DNA of 37,012 bases, taken from NCBI GenBank assembly GCA_963612735.1, contig CAVDWX010000055.1:1-37012 (forward strand), in the 5' to 3' direction. This document shows, piece by piece, positions 16,170 to 24,151 of the stretch. How positions within the stretch are numbered: the stretch's first letter is position 1; the number at the start of each line of letters is the position of its first letter. The notes beneath the pieces are model-generated. The model saw only the letters and a program-made list of their open reading frames with translations. It searched no databases and was not told the DNA's origin. A program made the translations under genes and the position numbers. The DNA comes from CAVDWX01 sp963612735. GTDB lineage: Bacteria > Bacillota_I > Bacilli_A > RFN20 > CAG-826.

Positions 16170-17627
16170 ATGAAATTTAAGAAAATATTTATTTCCTTAT
16201 TAATGTTAGTATCGATTGGTTTCACTTCTTGTGGTACTTCTACCTCAGGAAGTGAGCCAACTGGCTTTTCAATTTTATTAAATAATGAAGTTAAAGATGA
16301 ATTCACTGTGACAGTAGGTGATACATTTAATTTAAGTGCTAATGTGTCTTTACCAATAACTTATTCAGTTGATGATTCGTCTATTGTATCTATTGATAAT
16401 AATGGAGTTGGAACAGCTTTAAAAAGAGGAACCGCAATTGTCAGTGCTTATTGTACAAATTATGAAGATATTAAAAGTTCTATATTTATCAATGTTAAAG
16501 CAAAAGCGGAACAATTAGGAGTTGGCAGTGGCTTCAGTGCTGATGATCCTATTTTTATTGGCAATGAAGGAGAAGATGAACCTTTAGAAATCTATTTCAT
16601 CGAAATGAGACAGATGTACGCTGATAGTATTTATATTAAAAAAGGCAACGTTGATATTTTAATCGATGCCGGTGAAGCCATTGACGGGGAATTAGTCAAT
16701 CAAATATTAAAAGAAAAAATGAATGATAATCGTCTTGATTTATTGATGGCAAGTCATGGTGATAGCGATCATATCGCAGGAATGCCTAATGCTTTAAAAG
16801 ATATCGAATATGTATCTCTAGCCATTGATTATGGAGGATGTGCCACTAATGCATATACTAAAGTAAGAGACGAATATATCAAGAAAGGAACAACATATCA
16901 TACAGCTTACGATTGTAGTAATTTTACAAATGGAATTACGTCTAGATATTATTTCACGAGTGAATTTTATTTAGACATATTAGATACTGGAGCGTATATC
17001 GCTAATGATTATGCAAAAGCCGCTAGTAATCCTCAATCCGTATCTTGTTTGTTCACTTATAAAGATTTTACTTTCTTTACATCTGGAGATATTACAACTT
17101 CTACTGAATCAAGTTTAGTTAGTAGAACTATCTTACCTAATGTCACTTTATATAAAGCTAGTCACCATGGTAGTAATGGAAGTAATTCTAGAGTCATTTT
17201 AGATACTTTGAATCCAAAAGGCGTTGCTATTTCTAGCGCTAGACCTAGTGGTACCTATGGCGCTACCAATATCGCCCCTAATAAAAATAACACCTATAAT
17301 CTCGATGGTGGAAAAGGCCACCCTTATGATGAAGCGATGGAAAGAATTTATCATACCGCAAACATCATGAAGGATTTAAGAGTCTATTGGAATATGGTGA
17401 ATGGCACAATGTGCTTTACGACATATGGTGAAAATGATTTTACATTCCATGGCAGTCCTACTTTAAAAGGATATTATGATTTGTCTTTAACTGATGGTGA
17501 AGCTGTTTGGAATGAAGAACTTCAAGATTTTGAAAATAAAGTTACTGGAGAAGAAGATAAGAAGCTTTCAGATACCATTGTTTTTAAAACCCGTGGTTAT
17601 GATAAATTTTTAACAACTGCACAATAA
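16170..17627 (+). CDS. ComEC-like metallo-beta-lactamase-fold lipoprotein
   Basis: 485 residues from ATG 16170. A GTG at 16158 is in frame, but the ATG gives a classic lipoprotein signal (MKFKKIF, lipobox FTSC, Cys21) 4 bases after the previous stop; no clear Shine-Dalgarno site is seen, so coupling is likely. A BIG2-like domain (about 33-110) precedes the hydrolase. Metal-site motifs match the ComEC/Rec2 metallo-beta-lactamase family: LIDAGE (Asp166), SHGDSDHIAG (His196, Asp198, Asp200, His201), SGD (Asp307) and SHHGS (His332, His333). The ComEC family knowledge points to phosphodiesterase or DNA-processing activity; there are no membrane-channel segments. A surface nuclease or phosphodiesterase acting with the SNase protein is the best guess. 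A terminator follows. Confidence 0.88.
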   Translation: MKFKKIFISLLMLVSIGFTSCGTSTSGSEPTGFSILLNNEVKDEFTVTVGDTFNLSANVSLPITYSVDDSSIVSIDNNGVGTALKRGTAIVSAYCTNYEDIKSSIFINVKAKAEQLGVGSGFSADDPIFIGNEGEDEPLEIYFIEMRQMYADSIYIKKGNVDILIDAGEAIDGELVNQILKEKMNDNRLDLLMASHGDSDHIAGMPNALKDIEYVSLAIDYGGCATNAYTKVRDEYIKKGTTYHTAYDCSNFTNGITSRYYFTSEFYLDILDTGAYIANDYAKAASNPQSVSCLFTYKDFTFFTSGDITTSTESSLVSRTILPNVTLYKASHHGSNGSNSRVILDTLNPKGVAISSARPSGTYGATNIAPNKNNTYNLDGGKGHPYDEAMERIYHTANIMKDLRVYWNMVNGTMCFTTYGENDFTFHGSPTLKGYYDLSLTDGEAVWNEELQDFENKVTGEEDKKLSDTIVFKTRGYDKFLTTAQ

Positions 17628-17649
17628 TTTATTTACCATAACTTAATTT

Positions 17650-17685
17650 GAGTGGTCGCTTTACGGCCACTCTTTTCGTTATTTT
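17650..17685 (+). terminator. Rho-independent terminator
   Basis: GAGTGGTCG (17650-17658) pairs with CGGCCACTC (17664-17672) with one G-T pair and loop CTTTA, followed by a T-rich run. It ends the two-gene unit 14114-17627. Confidence 0.88.
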
Positions 17686-17702
17686 AGTAGTGTATTTTTT
17701 CA

Positions 17703-17731
17703 TTGATTAGTCTTAACTTATAGAGTAATAT
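17703..17731 (+). promoter_or_regulatory. Promoter of tRNA-Lys
   Basis: TTGATT (17703-17708) and TAATAT (17726-17731) are 17 bases apart. Transcription would start about 7 bases before the mature tRNA. Confidence 0.65.
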
Positions 17732-17744
17732 ATCAATTGCTACC

Positions 17745-17820
17745 GGTCCCTTAGCTCAGCTGGTAGAGCAACTGACTCTTAATCAGTGGGTCAAAGGTTC
17801 GAATCCTTTAGGGATCACCA
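17745..17820 (+). tRNA. tRNA-Lys (anticodon CTT)
   Basis: 76 bases including an encoded CCA. Acceptor arms GGTCCCT and AGGGATC pair with one G-U. The D arm is GCTC..GAGC, the anticodon stem ACTGA/TCAGT encloses loop CTCTTAA (anticodon CTT, codon AAG), and the T arm AAAGG-TTCGAAT-CCTTT is canonical. Single gene with its own promoter and terminator. Confidence 0.97.
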
Positions 17821-17833
17821 TAGTGAATTAATT

Positions 17834-17862
17834 GGATTGATGAGATATATCAGTCCTTTTTT
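17834..17862 (+). terminator. Terminator of tRNA-Lys
   Basis: GGATTGAT (17834-17841) pairs with ATCAGTCC (17849-17856) with one G-T pair, followed by six T. Confidence 0.85.
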
Positions 17863-17899
17863 GTTAATTAGATATGTTAAATTCGTAATTTTCTTTTTA

Positions 17900-17928
17900 T
17901 TGTTTATAGCTTTTAATTTAGATAAAAT
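17900..17928 (+). promoter_or_regulatory. Promoter of the 17944 gene and galU
   Basis: TTGTTT (17900-17905), 17 bases, TAAAAT (17923-17928). The start site would fall near 17935, only about 9 bases before the ATG at 17944, and no Shine-Dalgarno site is present, so the message would be nearly leaderless. Confidence 0.55.
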
Positions 17929-17943
17929 AATATTGTAAAAAAT

Positions 17944-18363
17944 ATGAAAGAACCATCAGTTAGCACTCTAAAAAAATATCTTTCTTGCATGAGTAAAATG
18001 AAAGCAAAATATATTACTGCGGAAAGATTATCCAAAGTAGTGGGCATTTATCCTGAAATTATTAGTGATACCCTTTCTTATTTCGACCCTACTTTAAAGA
18101 TGGATTATGAATATAATTTGTTAGAATTAGTTCCAGTAATTAAAGAATACATCGAAGAAAAAGAGAAGAAAAAAGAAGTTAATCCACATCTTGCTTCAAT
18201 ATCTAAAAAAGATGTCGAACAATATGATTCAGTTATCGACTTTGTTTATAAGAAGATGGCTATTGGTGGTTTTGTTGATAAAAGTGTTAACTTATCGAAA
18301 AGCGATTTAAGAATATTAAAAAGATTGATTAATGAAGAATTGAATAAAAGGAAGAAAAAATAA
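17944..18363 (+). CDS. Small Rex-N-like winged-helix protein, probable DNA-binding
   Basis: 139 residues. The first 70 follow the pattern of the N-terminal DNA-binding domain of the redox repressor Rex: LKKYLSCMSKMK, then ITAERLSKVVG, then LSYFDPTLKMDYEYNL, where Rex proteins have a serine-rich helix followed by DFSYFG..GYGYN. The NAD(H)-binding Rossmann domain of Rex is absent; instead a charged linker (EEKEKKKE) leads to a short helical domain of about 55 residues ending in lysines. It therefore cannot sense NADH as Rex does. It overlaps galU by one base (TAATG), so the two are co-translated. No Shine-Dalgarno site. The Rex relationship is a pattern-based judgement; a generic winged-helix protein is the alternative. 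Confidence 0.6.
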   Translation: MKEPSVSTLKKYLSCMSKMKAKYITAERLSKVVGIYPEIISDTLSYFDPTLKMDYEYNLLELVPVIKEYIEEKEKKKEVNPHLASISKKDVEQYDSVIDFVYKKMAIGGFVDKSVNLSKSDLRILKRLINEELNKRKKK

Positions 18364-19229
18364 TGTCTAAAATTAGAAAATGTGTCATTCCAGCAGCGGG
18401 ATTAGGGACGAGATTTTTACCTGCCACAAAAGGTGTTGCTAAAGAAATGCTCCCTATTATTGATAAACCAACTTTACTTTATCAAGTAGAAGAAGCGGTA
18501 AATGCTGGAATAGAGGAAGTAATTATCATTATTTCTCACACAAAAGAAGATATTAAGAAATTCTTTATGCGAGATGAAGAATATGAAAGATATTTGATTT
18601 CAAAAGGCCATCAAGATTTTGCTGATGAAATTAAAAGATTATCGACGTTATGTAAAATTACTTATATTTATCAGAATGAGCAAAAAGGATTGGGACACGC
18701 GATACTTTGCACGAAAGAAGCAGTAGGCAATGAACCGTTCGCAGTTATATTAGGTGATGATTTGATTTGTAATGATGGTGGAGACTCTGCGACAAAGCAA
18801 CTAATCGATGCTTATGATAAGACTGGTTATTCTATTTTAGGTGTTCAAGAAGTCGAAGAAAGCGCTACGAAAAAATATGGTATTGTTGATCCTATTTCGA
18901 TTGATGGGCGACTGATCCTAATGAAAGGGATGGTTGAAAAACCTCAATCTAATCCTCCTTCTCGATATGCGGCATTAGGTAGATATGTCTTAACTCCTGA
19001 TATATTTGATTTATTAGAAAAAACTACTCCAGGTAGTGGAGGAGAAATTCAATTAACTGATGCTTTAAAGGTTTTGCCTAAGATATACGCTTATAATTTT
19101 ATCGGTGTTAGATATGACTGTGGCGATAAATTTGGTTTTGTTAAAGCGGTCATCGATTTTGCTTTAAAAAGAAAAGATGATGAAATAGGTACTAAAACGA
19201 GAAGATATTTAGAGTCTATTATCAAATAA
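18363..19229 (+). CDS. galU: UTP-glucose-1-phosphate uridylyltransferase
   Basis: 288 residues, the usual length for bacterial GalU. The enzyme makes UDP-glucose from UTP and glucose-1-phosphate for glycolipid, polysaccharide or galactose metabolism. The nucleotide-binding start is clear (IPAAGLGTRFLPATKGVAKE), followed by MLPIIDKPTL, GLGHAILCTKE, the metal-binding region VILGDDLI, VEKP, and near the end YDCGDKFGFVKAV. Its ATG overlaps the stop of the preceding regulator-like gene. An AT-rich perfect palindrome overlaps its stop codon, but no clear GC-stem terminator follows. Confidence 0.96.
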   Translation: MSKIRKCVIPAAGLGTRFLPATKGVAKEMLPIIDKPTLLYQVEEAVNAGIEEVIIIISHTKEDIKKFFMRDEEYERYLISKGHQDFADEIKRLSTLCKITYIYQNEQKGLGHAILCTKEAVGNEPFAVILGDDLICNDGGDSATKQLIDAYDKTGYSILGVQEVEESATKKYGIVDPISIDGRLILMKGMVEKPQSNPPSRYAALGRYVLTPDIFDLLEKTTPGSGGEIQLTDALKVLPKIYAYNFIGVRYDCGDKFGFVKAVIDFALKRKDDEIGTKTRRYLESIIK

Positions 19230-19243
19230 AATTAATTTTATTT
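19224..19243 (+). repeat. Perfect 20-bp AT palindrome at the end of galU
   Basis: AAATAAAATT followed directly by its reverse complement AATTTTATTT, overlapping the galU stop codon. It contains only A and T, so it would form a weak hairpin; a weak terminator or chance in AT-rich DNA are both possible. Confidence 0.3.
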
Positions 19244-19273
19244 AATATTTATTTATCGACTTTTCAATTTTCC

Positions 19274-19302
19274 TTGTTTATTACTTTAAGTATTTTTATA
19301 CT
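19274..19302 (+). promoter_or_regulatory. Promoter of nifJ, with an inverted repeat on the -10 box
   Basis: TTGTTT (19274-19279), 17 bases, TATACT (19297-19302). AAGTAT (19288-19293) and ATACTT (19298-19303) form a 6-bp inverted repeat across the -10 box, a possible operator. The leader is about 20 bases and holds Shine-Dalgarno GGAGGAAAG. Confidence 0.6.
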
Positions 19303-19329
19303 TATTGTGTATTTTACGGAGGAAAGAAA

Positions 19330-22300
19330 ATGGATATTAAAAAAACAATGTTGTCTGTAGATGGAAATACTGCAGCGGCATTAGAATCCTATAATTTTAT
19401 TGAAGTTGCTGGCATTTATCCTATTACTCCATCATCTCCAATGGCGGAAGTAATCGATGTCGAAGCTTCAAAAGGAAGAAAGAACTTTTTTGGTTCAGTT
19501 GTTAAAGTTAGTGAAATGCAATCGGAAGGTGGAGCTTCTGGAGCGGTACACGGTGCTGCACAGGCTGGTGCTTTAGCCGCGACATATACCGCTAGCCAAG
19601 GCTTACTTTTAATGATTCCTAATATTTATAAGTGGTGCGGTGAACTTTTACCAATTGTCTTACATGTTTCGGCTCGTAGTTTAGCAACGCGTAGCTTATC
19701 GATTTTTGGTGATCATCAAGACATTTATGCTATTAGACAAACTGGTATCACCATGATTTGCGCGCATTCAGTACAAGAAATTGCTGATTTAACTCCAGTC
19801 GCCCATTTAGTAGCGATTGAAGGGGCAACTCCTGTCTGCCATTTCTTTGATGGATTTAGAACATCTCATGAAATTCAAAATGTTGAATTCGTCGATGAAA
19901 ATGAATGGAAGAAACTTCTTCCTATGGATAAGGTTGAAGAATATCGCGCTAGAGCTTTAAATCCACACACTCATCCAGTCACTCGTGGAGGAGCGGAAAA
20001 TGATGATATCTACTTCCAAGGTAGAGAAGCGCAAAATTTACATTATGACCATGTAATCGAAGTAGCTGAAAAATATTTTAAAGAAGCGTCTAGATTAACA
20101 GGTAGAGATTATGCTCCATTTACATATTATGGCGCTAAAGATGCGGAAAGAATTATCGTGGCAATGGGTTCAGTTACTGAAACCGCTAAAGAAGTTATCG
20201 ATGAATTAAAAGATGAAAAGATTGGTTTAATTAAAGTCCATCTATATCGTCCTTTCTCAAGCAAACATTTATTAAAGGTTTTACCAAAAACTGTTAAACG
20301 TATCGCTGTTTTAGATAGAACTAAAGAAATGGGTGCGACTGGCGAACCATTATATTTAGATGTTGTTTCAGTTATTAATCAAGCTGGATTAGACATTGAA
20401 GTTATCGGTGGAAGATACGGCTTATCTAGCAAAGATACTCAACCAAAAGATGTTAAAGCGGTTTTTGATTTCTTAAAACAAGATAAGATTTGGCATGGAT
20501 TTACCGTTGGTATTAATGATGATGTTACACACTTATCTATACCAGTTGATGATAATTTCCACGTCCACGCTGATTATACATCTTGTCTATTCTACGGTTT
20601 AGGAAGTGATGGAACTGTTTCGGCGAATAAATCATCTATTAAAATTATTGGTGATGCCACTCATCAATATGCACAAGCTTATTTTGCATACGATTCTAGA
20701 AAAGCAGGTGGTGTTACTCGTAGTCACTTACGTTTTGGAAAAACACCAATTAGATCAACATATTATGTTCAAAATGCTGACTTTATTTCTTGTTCATTAG
20801 ATACATATATGTATAAATTCGACATGATTAAAAATCTTAAACAAGGTGGAACATTCTTGCTCAATACTGATATGGATGATGAAACTCTTGTTAAGACCAT
20901 GCCTAATCGTATGAAATATCAATTAGCGAAAAAGAATGCTCGTTTCTTCGTTATTGACGCTAATAAGATTGCTGGAGAAATTGGAATGGGTCGTCATACC
21001 AATACGACATTACAAGCTTCTTTCTTCTATTTAAATCAAAACATTATGCCATATGAAGAAGCGCAAAAATGGATGAAGAAATTTGCGGAAAAGAGCTACG
21101 CTAAAAAAGGACCTGAAATCGTTGAAATGAATTATCGTGCCATTGATGCAGGTGCTGAAGGTTTAAGAGAAGTCAAAGTTGATCCAGAATGGATTAAATT
21201 ATCACCAATAGTGGAAAAACATTTATTAGGCGATGATTATTTTGATTCTTACGTGACCGCGATTGGCGATTTAGATGGTTATGATTTACCAGTTTCTAAA
21301 TTTACTGAATATGAATTATTAGATGGTACGATGGAAAACAACATCACCTTTAAAGAAAAACGTTCTATTGCTGATAGAGTTCCACTTTGGCATAAAGAAA
21401 ATTGTCTTGAATGTAATCAATGTGCCTTTGTCTGTCCTCATGCAACTATTCGTCCATTCTTATTAGATGATGAAGAAGTGGCTCACGCACCCGCTATTGT
21501 TAAAGATGATGTTAAAGACGCTCTTGGTCCAACTGTTAAAGGCTTAAAATTCCGCATTCAAGTCTCACCTCAAAATTGTGTTGGATGTGGACTTTGTGTC
21601 AGCGAATGTTTAGCCAATAAAAACGGTAAAATCGCTCTTGAAATGGTCGAAGCGAAAGGTCAATTTGCTCAAGAAGAAGGTGCTGACTACTTATTTAAAC
21701 ACGTTACTTATAAAGCTGATAAATTCTCTACTGATACCGTTAAAGGTGTTGGTTTCTTAATGCCTTATATGGAAGTATCCGGTGCTTGTGCTGGATGTGG
21801 AGAAACTCCATATTATCGCTTAGTATCACAATTATTTGGAAAAGATATGTTAGTGGCTAATGCGACTGGTTGTTCTTCTATTTATAGTGGCTCAACTCCT
21901 CTTACTCCTTTCTGCACTGATAAAGAAGGCCAAGGTATTGCTTGGGCTAACTCATTATTCGAAGATAATGCTGAATTTGGTTATGGTATGAGAGTGGCCA
22001 CTAATGTGAAACTCAAACACATCATCGAAATTTTATCTTCTGCAAAAGAACGCGATACTGTTGAAAGCGAATTAAAAGAAGCTATTGATGCTTATTTTGA
22101 AAACATTAAAGATAGAACTAAATCTCGAGTTACTGTTCCTCATTTGGTTGAATTGGTAAAAGCTAGTAAAGATGAAGCAGTTAAAGAAGTTTTAGCTTAT
22201 GAACGCGATTTAGCGGATAAGTCAGTTTGGATTATCGGTGGAGATGGTTGGAGTTATGATATCGGTTATGGTGGATTAGATCACGTCTTAGCTAATGAAG

Positions 22301-22866
22301 AAGATGTTAATATCTTAGTCCTTGATACCGAAGTTTATTCTAATACTGGTGGACAATCTTCTAAATCTTCTCAAACTGGTTCAATTGCTAAATTTACGGC
22401 TTCAGGTAAAGTGACAGCCAAAAAGAATTTAGCCATGATGGCGATGAGTTACGGCAATGTTTATGTGGCTCAAATTTCTCTTGGCGCTAATCCGATGAAA
22501 GCGATAAAAGCTTTAAAAGAAGCTGAAAGCTATGATGGACCATCCCTAATTATTTGTTACGCACCATGCGCTAACCACGGTATTAAGGGCGGATTATCGA
22601 ATTCGATGAGACAAGAAAAATTAGCGGTTGAATGTGGCTATTTCCCAATCTTTAGATATGATCCAAGATTATTAAAAGAAGGTAAACCAGCCTTAACCAT
22701 TGATATGAAAGAGCCTGATTATTCCAAATTCCGTGACTTTGTCATGTCAGAAACTAGATTCTCTCAATTACCTCGCGTTAATCCTGAACACGCTGAAGAA
22801 TTACTTGATAAATGTTTAGATTACGCTAAGGCGAGATGGGAAAGAATTAAGAAATTCGGTTTATAA
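19330..22866 (+). CDS. nifJ: Pyruvate:ferredoxin (flavodoxin) oxidoreductase
   Basis: 1178 residues, full length for the single-chain enzyme. It converts pyruvate and CoA to acetyl-CoA and CO2, passing electrons to ferredoxin or flavodoxin, the main pyruvate-oxidising route of anaerobes. In order: pyruvate-binding domain I (YPITPSSPMAE, about 30-40), the CoA-binding and gamma domains, and a two-cluster ferredoxin domain with CLECNQCAFVCPH (about 691-703) and CVGCGLCVSEC (about 749-759). The TPP domain follows, with the proximal-cluster cysteines in CAGCGE (about 819), GGDGWSYDIGYGG (about 970) and EVYSNTGGQ, plus CANHGI. All cluster cysteines are present. Single gene with its own promoter and terminator. 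Confidence 0.98.
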   Translation: MDIKKTMLSVDGNTAAALESYNFIEVAGIYPITPSSPMAEVIDVEASKGRKNFFGSVVKVSEMQSEGGASGAVHGAAQAGALAATYTASQGLLLMIPNIYKWCGELLPIVLHVSARSLATRSLSIFGDHQDIYAIRQTGITMICAHSVQEIADLTPVAHLVAIEGATPVCHFFDGFRTSHEIQNVEFVDENEWKKLLPMDKVEEYRARALNPHTHPVTRGGAENDDIYFQGREAQNLHYDHVIEVAEKYFKEASRLTGRDYAPFTYYGAKDAERIIVAMGSVTETAKEVIDELKDEKIGLIKVHLYRPFSSKHLLKVLPKTVKRIAVLDRTKEMGATGEPLYLDVVSVINQAGLDIEVIGGRYGLSSKDTQPKDVKAVFDFLKQDKIWHGFTVGINDDVTHLSIPVDDNFHVHADYTSCLFYGLGSDGTVSANKSSIKIIGDATHQYAQAYFAYDSRKAGGVTRSHLRFGKTPIRSTYYVQNADFISCSLDTYMYKFDMIKNLKQGGTFLLNTDMDDETLVKTMPNRMKYQLAKKNARFFVIDANKIAGEIGMGRHTNTTLQASFFYLNQNIMPYEEAQKWMKKFAEKSYAKKGPEIVEMNYRAIDAGAEGLREVKVDPEWIKLSPIVEKHLLGDDYFDSYVTAIGDLDGYDLPVSKFTEYELLDGTMENNITFKEKRSIADRVPLWHKENCLECNQCAFVCPHATIRPFLLDDEEVAHAPAIVKDDVKDALGPTVKGLKFRIQVSPQNCVGCGLCVSECLANKNGKIALEMVEAKGQFAQEEGADYLFKHVTYKADKFSTDTVKGVGFLMPYMEVSGACAGCGETPYYRLVSQLFGKDMLVANATGCSSIYSGSTPLTPFCTDKEGQGIAWANSLFEDNAEFGYGMRVATNVKLKHIIEILSSAKERDTVESELKEAIDAYFENIKDRTKSRVTVPHLVELVKASKDEAVKEVLAYERDLADKSVWIIGGDGWSYDIGYGGLDHVLANEEDVNILVLDTEVYSNTGGQSSKSSQTGSIAKFTASGKVTAKKNLAMMAMSYGNVYVAQISLGANPMKAIKALKEAESYDGPSLIICYAPCANHGIKGGLSNSMRQEKLAVECGYFPIFRYDPRLLKEGKPALTIDMKEPDYSKFRDFVMSETRFSQLPRVNPEHAEELLDKCLDYAKARWERIKKFGL

Positions 22867-22884
22867 TTAAAATAAATAAAGAAT

Positions 22885-22919
22885 AACGAGATATGGTAAA
22901 ACGCTATGTCTCGTTTTTC
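22885..22919 (+). terminator. Terminator of nifJ
   Basis: AACGAGA (22885-22891) pairs with TCTCGTT (22909-22915); the stem can extend inward through TAT/ATG. A TTTTT run follows. The loop region is exactly complementary to a downstream segment (see findings). Confidence 0.85.
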
Positions 22920-22980
22920 TTTATATCAAGGCGTTTTTATTAGCGTTTTACGATAAAAGTCATCTATTTTAAGAAAATTA

Positions 22981-23009
22981 TTGAACGACTCCATTCTTTT
23001 TTATAAACT
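22981..23009 (+). promoter_or_regulatory. Probable promoter of the 23036 gene
   Basis: TTGAAC (22981-22986), 17 bases, TAAACT (23004-23009). The gene starts 26 bases later with a weak Shine-Dalgarno site AGAGGT. Confidence 0.5.
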
Positions 23010-23035
23010 GATAGTAGGTTATAGAGGTAATTGAT

Positions 23036-23524
23036 ATGAATAAATTTGATAAACATGTTGAACTACTACTTGATAGTTTAAAAGAAGCATCTCACATTGA
23101 AAAGGTAATCGAAGCATTGCCACGTGGTTATATTTCAGTTAAATCCATCAGCGGTCACACCTATTATTATCGTCAATGGAGAGAAGGAGATAAGATTATT
23201 TCTTCTTATATTCCTGAACCATATGTCAGTGGTGTCCGTCAAAAGATTGTCATTCGAAAAGAAAATGAACAACTCTTAAAAATTATTAAAAAAGATATCG
23301 CTAATGCTGTTAAGAAGATTTTAAAACTTAATTTATTAAGTGAAGAAGAAATTGAAAAATTAAAAGAAGGCGTTAAAGCGGATGATATTCCTTTAGAAAA
23401 TAGAAAAGAATACGCACAAACTCATTTAGTAAATATTAATGATAATCTATTAAAAGATATTGAATTATGGGCGAATGATTATATCAGCTATAATCAATTA
23501 CTTCTTGCATCTTGGAATAAATGA
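23036..23524 (+). CDS. Conserved-looking protein of unknown function
   Basis: 162 residues, soluble, no signal or membrane segment. A short core, LPRGYISVKSISGHTYYY followed by QWREGDKI, resembles small domains in low-GC bacteria that begin LPKG-I and carry a Gly-x-x-Tyr-Tyr-Tyr strand. The rest is charged and helical (EENQLLKII-type stretches). I cannot name a function. It has its own promoter and a clear terminator after the TGA stop, so it is a single-gene unit. Codon use and base composition look like its neighbours. Start supported by AGAGGT at 23022-23027. Confidence 0.7.
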   Translation: MNKFDKHVELLLDSLKEASHIEKVIEALPRGYISVKSISGHTYYYRQWREGDKIISSYIPEPYVSGVRQKIVIRKENEQLLKIIKKDIANAVKKILKLNLLSEEEIEKLKEGVKADDIPLENRKEYAQTHLVNINDNLLKDIELWANDYISYNQLLLASWNK

Positions 23525-23547
23525 GTTTATACTAAAAAAATATAGAT

Positions 23548-23576
23548 AAGTTCTCAAAATTGAGGACTTTTTCTTT
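23548..23576 (+). terminator. Rho-independent terminator
   Basis: AAGTTCTCA pairs with TGAGGACTT (23561-23569) with one T-G pair and loop AAAT, followed by a T-rich run. Confidence 0.85.
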
Positions 23577-23656
23577 AGCTAAAATTAATGTCATTTTTTC
23601 TTTATTCTTGTTTTACTTTTTGATAGTATTTTTACGTTGTTAGAGGAAAGAAAATT

Positions 23657-24151
23657 ATGTCGAAATTAATTGTCTTATCAGGTATTCCCGGCAGTGGGAA
23701 ATCCTACTTTTCTAAATCTCTTAAAAATAAGAAAGGAACTCATGTTTACATCATCTCTAGTGACGCAATTAGGGAACAAATATTCGCTAATCCTCAAGAC
23801 TTGGATCACGAAGATTTAATTTGGCACATTTTTTATAAGCTCCCCGAAGTTTATTCATATGATAAGGATGCTTATGTTATTTTAGATGCTACGCATATGT
23901 TTGTTTCGCGTCGAATTGATAATGTTATCGATTTGAAACCACTATTTGATGAAGTAGATTTAATTTATTTCGATATCGATAAAGAGATAATCATTAAGCA
24001 AAACAAAAATCGAGAATGGCCAGTTCCAGATTATGCCATGGAATCGTTCTTTAAAAATTTTGAAAAGCCCACAATAGAGGATGAAAAATTCTTTGATCAC
24101 GTTTATATCATTAATAATAACGATATCGAAGATGTGATTAATAAACTCTAA
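23657..24151 (+). CDS. P-loop kinase/AAA family protein (polynucleotide-kinase-like)
   Basis: 164 residues. The N-terminus LIVLSGIPGSGKSYFSK is a P-loop with Lys15 and Ser16; ISSDAIREQIF follows, as in small kinases of the zeta-toxin/T4 polynucleotide-kinase group, and YVILDATHMFVSRR is the likely Walker B and partner arginines. Residues about 105-140 (IIKQNKNREWPVPDYAMESFF) match the lid region where such kinases have NRxRxxxVPxxVI. The phosphate acceptor is unknown; RNA or DNA ends, or a small metabolite, are both possible. No antitoxin-like partner gene lies beside it. Shine-Dalgarno AGAGGAAAG. Its 3' end overlaps the minus-strand gene remnant by 14 bases. Confidence 0.8.
   Translation: MSKLIVLSGIPGSGKSYFSKSLKNKKGTHVYIISSDAIREQIFANPQDLDHEDLIWHIFYKLPEVYSYDKDAYVILDATHMFVSRRIDNVIDLKPLFDEVDLIYFDIDKEIIIKQNKNREWPVPDYAMESFFKNFEKPTIEDEKFFDHVYIINNNDIEDVINKL

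Noticed and set aside
23657..24151. Zeta-type toxin of a toxin-antitoxin pair
   Set aside because: The P-loop kinase fold fits, but no small epsilon-like or other antitoxin gene precedes it, and the NRxRxxVP-like lid fits polynucleotide-kinase-type enzymes better.
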